Positions 11,715 to 22,171 of a stretch of DNA of 32,492 nt are shown in pieces (within the stretch, counting starts at the first letter, position 1; every line of letters starts with the position of its first letter). Below the pieces are notes generated by a model that had not been told where the DNA came from, did not search any database, and saw nothing but the letters and a program-made list of their open reading frames with translations. The translations under genes and the position numbers were made by a program. Origin of the DNA: Saccoglossus kowalevskii (Eukaryota; Hemichordata; Enteropneusta; Harrimaniidae); assembly GCF_000003605.2 (NCBI RefSeq), contig NW_003144495.1, positions 1 through 32,492 on the forward strand. Direction: 5' to 3'.

Positions 11715-14641
11715 AAGTCCTATAGGACTATTCAATTCCTATAGGACTTTAAACTGCCACTCCTATATGACTGGTGTATGATGTCATAAGTCCTATAGAA
11801 CTTTACAATTATTCCAATATGATTTTAAACTGCCTGTCCTGTAGGATTGGTGTGCGAGATAGTAAGTTCTATAGGACTGTACAATTCCAATATGATTTTA
11901 AACTGCCAGTCCTATAGGACTAGTGTGTGAGATAGTAAGTCCTATAGGACTATACAATTTCTATAAGACTTTAAACTGCCGGTTTTATAGGACGGGTGTG
12001 TGAGATCATAAGTCCTATAGGACTATACAATTATTTCTATACGATTTTAAACTGCCAGTCTTATAGGACCGGCGTGTGAGATAGTAAGTCCCATAGGACT
12101 ATACAATTCCTATAGGACTTTGAACTGCCAGTCCTATATGACTGGTGTATGAGGTCATAAGTCCTATAGGACTATAAAATTTATTCCTACATGATTTTAA
12201 ACTGCCAGTCCTATAGGACTGGTGTGTGCAATCGTAAGTCCTATAGGACTATTCAATTCCAATAGGACTTTAAACTGCCAGTCCTATAGGACTGGTGTGT
12301 GAGATAGTAAGTCCTATATTACTATACAATTTCTATAAGACTTTAAACTGCCAGTTTTATAGGACTGGTGTGTGAGATCGTAAGTCCTATAGGACCATTC
12401 AATTCCTATAGGACTTTAAACTGCCAGTCCTAAAGGACTGGTGTGTGAGATCATAAGTCCTATATGACTTTACAATTATTCCTATATGATTTTAAACTGC
12501 CAGTCCTATAGAACTGATGTGTGAGATAGTAAGTCCTATAGGACTATTCAATTCCTATATGACTTTAAACTGCCTGTCCTATAGGATTGGTGTGCGAGAT
12601 CGTAAGTTCTATAGGACTATACAATTCCTATACGACTTTAAACTGCCTGTCCTATTGGACTGGTGTGTGAGATCAAAAGTCCTATAGAACTATACAATTC
12701 CTATAGGATTTTAAACTGCCAGTCTATAGGACTGGTGTGTAAGATCGTAAGTCCTATAATTCCTACAGGACTTTAAACTGCCACTCCTATATGACTGGTG
12801 TATGAGGTCATAGGTTCTATAGGACTATAAAATTTATTCCTACATGATTTTAAACTGCCAGTCCTATAGGACTGGTGTGTGCAATCGTAAGTCCTATAGG
12901 ACTATTCATTTTCTATAAGACTTTAAACTGCCAGTTTTATAGGACTGGTGTGTGAGATCGTATGTCCTATAGGACCATTCAATTCCTATAGGACTTTAAA
13001 CTGCCAGTCCTAAAGGACTGGTGTGTGAGATCATAAGTCCTATATGACTTTACAATTATTCCTATATGATTTTAAACTGCCAGTCCTATAGGACCGGCGT
13101 GTGAGATAGTAAGTCCCATAGGACTATACAATTCCTATAGGACTTTGAACTGCCAGTCCTATATGACTGGTGTATGAGGTCATAAGTCCTATAGGATTAT
13201 AAAATTTATTCCTACATGATTTTAAACTGCCAGTCCTATTGGACTGGTGTGTGAGATCAAAAGTCCTATAGAACTATACAATTCCTATAGGATTTTAAAC
13301 TGCCAGTCTATAGGACTGGTGTGTGAGATCGTAAGTCCTATAATTCCTATAGGACTTTAAACTGCCACTCCTATATGACTGGTGTGTGAGGTCATAAGTC
13401 CTATAGGACTATAAAATTTATTCCTACATGATTTTAAACTGCCAGTCCTGTAGGACTGGTGTGTGCAATCGTAAGTCCTATAGGACTATTCATTTTCTAT
13501 AAGACTTTAAACTGCCAGTTTTATAGGACTGGTGTGTGAGATCGTATGTCCTATAGGACCATTCAATTCCTATAGGACTTTAAACTGCCAGTCCTAAAGG
13601 ACTGGTGTGTGAGATCATAAGTCCTATATGACTTTACAATTATTCCTATATGATTTTAAACTGCCAGTCCTATAGGACTGGTGTGTGAGATAGTAAGTCC
13701 TATAGGACTATTCAATTCCTATATGACTTTAAACAGCCTGTCCTATAAGATTGGTGTGCGAGATCGTAAGTTCTATAGGACTATACAATTCCTATAGGAT
13801 TTTAAACTGCCAGTCTATAGGACTGGTGTGTGAGATAGTAAGTCCTATAGGACTATTCAATTCCTATATGACTTTAAACAGCCTGTCCTATAAGATTGGT
13901 GTGCGAGATCGTAAGTTCTATAGGACTATACAATTCCTATAGGATTTTAAACTGCCAGTCTATAGGACTGGTGTGTGAGATCGTAAGTCCTGTAATTCCT
14001 ATAGGACTTTAAACTGCTACTCCTGTAGGACTGGTGTGTGAGATCATAAGTCCTATAGGACTATAAAATATATTCCTATATGATTTTAAACTGCCAGTCC
14101 TATAGGACTGGTGTGTGAGATCATAAGTCCTATATGACTTTACAATTATTCCCATATGATTTTAAACTGCCAGTCCTATAGGACTGGTGTGTGAGATAGT
14201 AAGTCCTATAGGACTATTCAATTCCTATATGACTTTAAACTGCCTGTCCTATAAGATTGGTATGCGAGATCGTAAGTTCTATAGGACTATACAATTCCAA
14301 TATGATTTTAAACTGGCAGTCCTATAGGACTGGTGTGTGAGATAGTAAGTCCTATAGGACTATTCATTTTCTATAAGACTTTAAACTGCCAGTTTTATAG
14401 GACTGGTGTGTGAGATCGTAAGTCCTATATGACCATTCAATTCCTATAGGACTTTAAACTGCCAGTCCTAAAGGACTGGTGTGTGAGATCATAAGTCCTA
14501 TATGACTTTACAATTATTCCTATATGATTTTAAACTGCCAGTCCTATATGACTGGTGTGTGAGATAGTAAGTCATATAGGACTATTCAATTCCTATATGA
14601 CTTTAAACTGCCAGTCCTATAGGACTGGTGTGTGAGATCGT
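11715..14641 (+). repeat. HOR unit 5 (2927 bp, 40 monomers)
   Basis: Shares the M4/M6 hybrid (11937-12009) with unit 4 and is collinear with it from M1 through the monomer ending at 13260, so the two are close relatives. Unlike unit 4 it keeps the second five-monomer run and two 145-bp dimers (13695-13984) before the third 63-mer (13985-14047). It ends with the standard series 14347-14641. Confidence 0.8.
13695..13984 (+). repeat. 145-bp dimer repeat, two copies (unit 5)
   Basis: Two consecutive 73 + 72 bp pairs carrying the AAACAGCC marker, followed at 13985 by the 63-mer AAGTCCTGTAATTCC. Confidence 0.8.
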
Positions 14642-15133
14642 AAGTCCTATAGGACTATTCAATTCCTATAGGACTTTAAACTGCCACTCCTATATGACTG
14701 GTGTATGATGTCATAAGTCCTATAGAACTTTACAATTATTCCAATATGATTTTAAACTGCCTGTCCTGTAGGATTGGTGTGCGAGATAGTAAGTTCTATA
14801 GGACTGTACAATTCCAATATGATTTTAAACTGCCAGTCCTATAGGACTAGTGTGTGAGATAGTAAGTCCTATAGGACTATACAATTTCTATACGACTTTA
14901 AACTGCCAGTTTTATAGGACGGGTGTGTGAGATCATAAGTCCTATAGGACTATACAATTATTTCTATACGATTTTAAACTGCCAGTCTTATAGGACTGGC
15001 GTGTGAGATAGTAAGTCCCATAGGACTATACAATTCCTATAGGACTTTGAACTGCCAGTCCTATATGACTGGTGTATGAGGTCATAAGTCCTATAGGACT
15101 ATAAAATTTATTCCTACATGATTTTAAACTGCC

Positions 15134-15168
15134 ATTGTATAGTCCTAAGTTCTATAGGACTATACAAT
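15134..15168 (+). repeat. Fold-back junction with 14-bp inverted repeat
   Basis: Left arm 15134-15147 (ATTGTATAGTCCTA), 7-base loop, right arm 15155-15168 (TAGGACTATACAAT); the arms are perfect reverse complements. The right arm is the normal start of M15. The left arm replaces the rest of M9: after AAACTGCCA the next 12 bases are the reverse complement of satellite sequence, and then M15 starts at 15147. About 400 bp of normal order is missing here. This fits a templated switch to the opposite strand. An identical copy is at 25446-25480. Confidence 0.85.
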
Positions 15169-16237
15169 TCCTATACGACTTTAAACTGCCTGTCCTATTG
15201 GACTGGTGTGTGAGATCAAAAGTCCTATAGAACTATACAATTCCTATAGGATTTTAAACTGCCAGTCTATAGGACTGGTGTGTGAGATCGTAAGTCCTAT
15301 AATTCCTACAGGACTTTAAACTGCCACTCCTATATGACTGGTGTATGAGGTCATAGGTCCTATAGGACTATAAAATTTATTCCTACATGATTTTAAACTG
15401 CCAGTCCTATAGGACTGGTGTGTGCAATCGTAAGTCCTATAGGACTATTCATTTTCTATAAGACTTTAAACTGCCAGTTTTATAGGACTGGTGTGTGAGA
15501 TCGTATGTCCTATAGGACCATTCAATTCCTATAGGACTTTAAACTGCCAGTCCTAAAGGACTGGTGTGTGAGATCATAAGTCCTATATGACTTTACAATT
15601 ATTCCTATATGATTTTAAACTGCCAGTCCTATAGGACCGGCGTGTGAGATAGTAAGTCCCATAGGACTATACAATTCCTATAGGACTTTGAACTGCCAGT
15701 CCTATATGACTGGTGTATGAGGTCATAAGTCCTATAGGATTATAAAATTTATTCCTACATGATTTTAAACTGCCAGTCCTATTGGACTGGTGTGTGAGAT
15801 CAAAAGTCCTATAGAACTATACAATTCCTATAGGATTTTAAACTGCCAGTCTATAGGACTGGTGTGTGAGATCGTAAGTCCTATAATTCCTATAGGACTT
15901 TAAACTGCCACTCCTATATGACTGGTGTATGAGGTCATAAGTCCTATAGGACTATAAAATTTATTCCTACATAATTTTAAACTGCCAGTCCTGTAGGACT
16001 GGTGTGTGCAATCGTAAGTCCTATAGGACTATTCATTTTCTATAAGACTTTAAACTGCCAGTTTTATAGGACTGGTGTGTGAGATCGTATGTCCTATAGG
16101 ACCATTCAATTCCTATAGGACTTTAAACTGCCAGTCCTAAAGGACTGGTGTGTGAGATCATAAGTCCTATATGACTTTACAATTATTCCTATATGATTTT
16201 AAACTGCCAGTCCTATAGGACTGGTGTGTGAGATAGT

Positions 16238-16527
16238 AAGTCCTATAGGACTATTCAATTCCTATATGACTTTAAACAGCCTGTCCTATAAGATTGGTGT
16301 GCGAGATCGTAAGTTCTATAGGACTATACAATTCCTATAGGATTTTAAACTGCCAGTCTATAGGACTGGTGTGTGAGATAGTAAGTCCTATAGGACTATT
16401 CAATTCCTATATGACTTTAAACAGCCTGTCCTATAAGATTGGTGTGCGAGATCGTAAGTTCTATAGGACTATACAATTCCTATAGGATTTTAAACTGCCA
16501 GTCTATAGGACTGGTGTGTGAGATCGT
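16238..16527 (+). repeat. 145-bp dimer repeat, two copies (unit 6)
   Basis: Two consecutive 73 + 72 bp pairs with the AAACAGCC marker, in the same position of the unit as in units 5, 7, 8 and 10. Confidence 0.8.
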
Positions 16528-17184
16528 AAGTCCTGTAATTCCTATAGGACTTTAAACTGCCACTCCTGTAGGACTGGTGTGTGAGATCATAAGTCCTATA
16601 GGACTATAAAATATATTCCTATATGATTTTAAACTGCCAGTCCTATAGGACTGGTGTGTGAGATCATAAGTCCTATATGACTTTACAATTATTCCCATAT
16701 GATTTTAAACTGCCAGTCCTATAGGACTGGTGTGTGAGATAGTAAGTCCTATAGGACTATTCAATTCCTATATGACTTTAAACTGCCTGTCCTATAAGAT
16801 TGGTGTGCGAGATCGTAAGTTCTATAGGACTATACAATTCCAATATGATTTTAAACTGGCAGTCCTATAGGACTGGTGTGTGAGATAGTAAGTCCTATAG
16901 GACTATTCATTTTCTATAAGACTTTAAACTGCCAGTTTTATAGGACTGGTGTGTGAGATCGTAAGTCCTATATGACCATTCAATTCCTATAGGACTTTAA
17001 ACTGCCAGTCCTAAAGGACTGGTGTGTGAGATCATAAGTCCTATATGACTTTACAATTATTCCTATATGATTTTAAACTGCCAGTCCTATATGACTGGTG
17101 TGTGAGATAGTAAGTCATATAGGACTATTCAATTCCTATATGACTTTAAACTGCCAGTCCTATAGGACTGGTGTGTGAGATCGT

Positions 17185-19090
17185 AAGTCCTATAGGACTA
17201 TACAATTATTTCTATACGATTTTAAACTGCCAGTCTTATAGGATTGGTGTGTGAGATAGTAAGTCCCATAGGACTATACAATTCCTATAGGACTTTGAAC
17301 TGCCAGTCCTATATGACTGGTGTATGAGGTCATAAGTCCTATAGGACTATAAAATTTATTCCTACATGATTTTAAACTGCCAGTCCTATAGGACTGGTGT
17401 GTGCAATCGTAAGTCCTATAGGACTATTCAATTCCAATAGGACTTTAAACTGCCAGTCCTATAGGACTGGTGTGTGAGATAGTAAGTCCTATATTACTAT
17501 ACAATTTCTATAAGACTTTAAACTGCCAGTTTTATAGGACTGGTGTGTGAGATCGTAAGTCCTATAGGACCATTCAATTCCTATAGGACTTTAAACTGCC
17601 AGTCCTAAAGGACTGGTGTGTGAGATCATAAGTCCTATATGACTTTACAATTATTCCTATATGATTTTAAACTGCCAGTCCTATAGAACTGATGTGTGAG
17701 ATCGTAAGTTCTATAGGACTATACAATTCCTATACGACTTTAAACTGCCTGTCCTATTGGACCGGCGTGTGAGATAGTAAGTCCCATAGGACTATACAAT
17801 TCCTATAGGACTTTGAACTGCCAGTCCTATATGACTGGTGTATGAGGTCATAAGTCCTATAGGATTATAAAATTTATTCCTACATGATTTTAAACTGCCA
17901 GTCCTATTGGACTGGTGTGTGAGATCAAAAGTCCTATAGAACTATACAATTCCTATAGGATTTTAAACTGCCAGTCTATAGGACTGGTGTGTGAGATCGT
18001 AAGTCCTATAATTCCTATAGGACTTTAAACTGCCACTCCTATATGACTGGTGTATGAGGTCATAAGTCCTATAGGACTATAAAATTTATTCCTACATGAT
18101 TTTAAACTGCCAGTCCTGTAGGACTGGTGTGTGCAATCGTAAGTCCTATAGGACTATTCATTTTCTATAAGACTTTAAACTGCCAGTTTTATAGGACTGG
18201 TGTGTGAGATCGTATGTCCTATAGGACCATTCAATTCCTATAGGACTTTAAACTGCCAGTCCTAAAGGACTGGTGTGTGAGATCATAAGTCCTATATGAC
18301 TTTACAATTATTCCTATATGATTTTAAACTGCCAGTCCTATAGGACTGGTGTGTGAGATAGTAAGTCCTATAGGACTATTCAATTCCTATATGACTTTAA
18401 ACAGCCTGTCCTATAAGATTGGTGTGCGAGATCGTAAGTTCTATAGGACTATACAATTCCTATAGGATTTTAAACTGCCAGTCTATAGGACTGGTGTGTG
18501 AGATAGTAAGTCCTATAGGACTATTCAATTCCTATATGACTTTAAACAGCCTGTCCTATAAGATTGGTGTGCGAGATCGTAAGTTCTATAGGACTATACA
18601 ATTCCTATAGGATTTTAAAGTGCCAGTCTATAGGACTGGTGTGTGAGATCGTAAGTCCTGTAATTCCTATAGGACTTTAAACTGCCACTCCTGTAGGACT
18701 GGTGTGTGAGATCATAAGTCCTATAGGACTATAAAATATATTCCTATATGATTTTAAACTGCCAGTCCTATAGGACTGGTGTGTGAGATCATAAGTCCTA
18801 TATGACTTTACAATTATTCCCATATGATTTTAAACTGCCAGTCCTATAGGACTGGTGTGTGAGATAGTAAGTCCTATAGGACTATTCATTTTCTATAAGA
18901 CTTTAAACTGCCAGTTTTATAGGACTGGTGTATGAGATCGTAAGTCCTATAGAACTTTACAATTATTCCAATATGATTTTAAACTGGCTGTCCTGTAGGA
19001 TTGGTGTGCGAGATAGTAAGTTCTATAGGACTGTACAATTCCAATATGACTTTAAACTGGCAGTCCTATAGGACTGGTGTGTGAGATCGT
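17185..19090 (+). repeat. HOR unit 7, mosaic, lacking M1-M6 (1906 bp)
   Basis: About 26 monomers. It opens with an M7 type (17185-17260) that has GGATTGGTG instead of GGACCGGCG. At 17630-17705 an M13 head carries an M14-like tail. At 17706-17778 an M15 head (GCCTGTCCTATTGG) carries an M21 tail (ACCGGCGTG), so M16-M20 and M21's head are missing. Two dimers lie at 18363-18652. The end is unusual: after the ATTCATTTTC monomer (18869-18941) come M2- and M3-like monomers (18942-19090) and then a true M1. This suggests at least three exchange points. Confidence 0.75.
18363..18652 (+). repeat. 145-bp dimer repeat, two copies (unit 7)
   Basis: Two 73 + 72 bp pairs with the AAACAGCC marker. The second 72-mer has TTTTAAAGTGCC (near 18614), a variant also found in units 3, 8 and 11. 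Confidence 0.8.
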
Positions 19091-19274
19091 AAGTCCTATA
19101 GGACTATTCAATTCTTATAGGACTTTAAACTGCCACTCCTATATGACTGGTGTATGATGTCATAAGTCCTATAGAACTTTACAATTATTCCAATATGATT
19201 TTAAACTGCCTGTCCTGTAGGATTGGTGTGCGAGATAGTAAGTTCTATAGGACTGTACAATTCCAATATGATTT

Positions 19275-19480
19275 TAAACTGGCCAGTCCTATAGGACTAG
19301 TGTGTGAGATAGTAAGTCCTATAGGACTATTCAATTCCTATGAAACTTTAAACTGCCAGTCTCTATAGGACTGGTGTGTGAAATAGTAAGTCATATAAGA
19401 CTATAAATTATTCTCTATAAGACTTTAAACTGCCTAGTTTTATAGGACGGGTGTGTGAGATCATAAGTCTCTATAGACTA
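19275..19480 (+). other. Cluster of private small indels (possible consensus errors)
   Basis: Within about 200 bp there are several changes to otherwise invariant sites: ACTGGCCAG (extra G, near 19280), AGTCTCTATAGG (extra T, near 19358), ATTCTCTATAAG (extra T, near 19411), TGCCTAGTTTT (extra T, near 19432) and AAGTCTCTATAGAC (extra T and a lost G, near 19465). Most insert a T between two C bases or after CC. Elsewhere such events are rare and scattered, so this looks like uncorrected sequencing or assembly error, or a local burst of mutation. Confidence 0.6.
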
Positions 19481-21373
19481 TACAATTATTTCTATACGAT
19501 TTTAAACTGCCAGTCCTATAGGACTGGTGTGTGAGATCGTAAGTCCTATAGGACTATTCAATTCCTATAGGACTTTAAACTGCCAGTCCTATAGGACTGG
19601 TGTGTGAAATAGTAAGTCATATAAGACTATAAATTATTCCTATAGGATTTTAAACTGCCAGTCCTATAGGACTGGTGTGTGAGATAGTAAGTCCTATAGG
19701 ACTATACAATTTCTATAAGACTTTAAACTGCCTGTTTTATAGGACGGGTGTGTGAGATCATAAGTCCTATAGGACTATACAATTATTTCTATACGATTTT
19801 AAACTGCCAGTCTTATAGGACCGGCGTGTGAGATAGTAAGTCCCATAGGACTATACAATTCCTATAGGACTTTGAACTGCCAGTCCTATATGACTGGTGT
19901 ATGAGGTCATAAGTCCTATAGGACTATAAAATTTATTCCTACATGATTTTAAACTGCCAGTCCTATAGGACTGGTGTGTGAGATAGTAAGTCCTATATGA
20001 CTATACAATTTCTATAAGACTTTAAACTGCCAGTTTTATAGGACTGGTGTGTGAGATCGTAAGTCCTATAGGACCATTCAATTCCTATAGGACTTTAAAC
20101 TGCCAGTCCTAAAGGACTGGTGTGTGAGATCATAAGTCCTATATGACTTTACAATTATTCCTATATGATTTTAAACTGCCAGTCCTATAGAACTGATGTG
20201 TGAGATAGTAAGTCCTATAGGACTATTCAATTCCTATATGACTTTAAACTGCCTGTCCTATAAGATTGGTGTGCGAGATCGTAAGTTCTATAGGACTATA
20301 CAATTCCTATACGACTTTAAACTGCCTGTCCTATTGGACTGGTGTGTGAGATCAAAAGTCCTATAGAACTATACAATTCCTATAGGATTTTAAACTGCCA
20401 GTCTATAGGACTGGTGTGTGAGATCGTAAGTCCTATAATTCCTACAGGACTTTAAACTGCCACTCCTATATGACTGGTGTATGAGGTCATAGGTCCTATA
20501 GGACTATAAAATTTATTCCTACATGATTTTAAACTGCCAGTCCTATAGGACTGGTGTGTGCAATCGTAAGTCCTATAGGACTATTCATTTTCTATAAGAC
20601 TTTAAACTGCCAGTTTTATAGGACTGGTGTGTGAGATCGTATGTCCTATAGGACCATTCAATTCCTATAGGACTTTAAACTGCCAGTCCTAAAGGACTGG
20701 TGTGTGAGATCATAAGTCCTATATGACTTTACAATTATTCCTATATGATTTTAAACTGCCAGTCCTATAGGACCGGCGTGTGAGATAGTAAGTCCCATAG
20801 GACTATACAATTCCTATAGGACTTTGAACTGCCAGTCCTATATGACTGGTGTATGAGGTCATAAGTCCTATAGGATTATAAAATTTATTCCTACATGATT
20901 TTAAACTGCCAGTCCTATTGGACTGGTGTGTGAGATCAAAAGTCCTATAGAACTATACAATTCCTATAGGATTTTAAACTGCCAGTCTTTAGGACTGGTG
21001 TGTGAGATCGTAAGTCCTATAATTCCTATAGGACTTTAAACTGCCACTCCTATATGACTGGTGTATGAGGTCATAAGTCCTATAGGACTATACAATTTAT
21101 TCCTACATGATTTTAAACTGCCAGTCCTATAGGACTGGTGTGTGCAATCGTAAGTCCTATAGGACTATTCATTTTCTATAAGACTTTAAACTGCCAGTTT
21201 TATAGGACTGGTGTGTGAGATCGTATGTCCTATAGGACCATTCAATTCCTATAGGACTTTAAACTGCCAGTCCTAAAGGACTGGTGTGTGAGATCATAAG
21301 TCCTATATGACTTTACAATTATTCCTATATGATTTTAAACTGCCAGTCCTATAGGACTGGTGTGTGAGATAGT

Positions 21374-21663
21374 AAGTCCTATAGGACTATTCAATTCCTA
21401 TATGACTTTAAACAGCCTGTCCTATAAGATTGGTGTGCGAGATCGTAAGTTCTATAGGACTATACAATTCCTATAGGATTTTAAACTGCTAGTCTATAGG
21501 ACTGGTGTGTGAGATAGTAAGTCCTATAGGACTATTCAATTCCTATATGACTTTAAACAGCCTGTTCTATAAGATTGGTGTGCGAGATCGTAAGTTCTAT
21601 AGGACTATACAATTCCTATAGGATTTTAAAGTGCCAGTCTATAGGACTGGTGTGTGAGATCGT
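21374..21663 (+). repeat. 145-bp dimer repeat, two copies (unit 8)
   Basis: Two 73 + 72 bp pairs with the AAACAGCC marker. The first 72-mer has ACTGCTAGTC (near 21486) and the second 73-mer has CCTGTTCTAT (near 21557), both private substitutions. Confidence 0.8.
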
Positions 21664-22171
21664 AAGTCCTGTAATTCCTATAGGACTTTAAACTGCCACT
21701 CCTGTAGGACTGGTGTGTGAGATCATAAGTCCTATAGGACTATAAAATATATTCCTATATGATTTTAAACTGCCAGTCCTATAGGACTGGTGTGTGAGAT
21801 CATAAGTCCTATATGACTTTACAATTATTCCCATATGATTTTAAACTGCCAGTCCTATAGGACTGGTGTGTGAGATAGTAAGTCCTATAGGACTATTCAA
21901 TTCCTATATGACTTTAAACTGCCTGTCCTATAAGATTGGTGTGCGAGATCGTAAGTTCTATAGGACTATACAATTCCAATATGATTTTAAACTGGCAGTC
22001 CTATAGGACTGGTGTGTGAGATAGTAAGTCCTATAGGACTATTCATTTTCTATAAGACTTTAAACTGCCAGTTTTATAGGACTGGTGTGTGAGATAGTAA
22101 GTCCTATAGGACTATTCATTTTCTATAAGACTTTAAACTGCCAGTTTTATAGGACTGGTGTGTGAGATCGT

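Larger units (their letters stand above)
14642..17184 (+). repeat. HOR unit 6 (2543 bp, 35 monomers)
   Basis: Starts like units 4 and 5 (M1, M2, M3, hybrid at 14864-14936, M7, M8). M9 is cut after 49 bp and joined to M15 through a fold-back junction at 15134-15168, removing the rest of M9 and M10-M14. From 15220 the order is that of the reference, with two dimers at 16238-16527. Its last monomer (17112-17184) is followed directly by an M7-type monomer. Unit 10 has the same length, junction and private variants, and is its sister copy. Confidence 0.85.
19091..22171 (+). repeat. HOR unit 8 (3081 bp, 42 monomers)
   Basis: M1-M3, a merged M4/M5 monomer, M6 and an M7-like monomer (19091-19540), with an unusual cluster of small indels. 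An M5, M6, hybrid series then follows (19541-19761), so part of the M4-M7 region is present twice. M10 is absent: M9 carries a GATAGT tail and is followed by M11 at 19988. The remainder follows the reference, with two dimers at 21374-21663. It ends with the ATTCATTTTC monomer twice (22026-22098, 22099-22171) in place of the usual terminal series. Confidence 0.8.
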
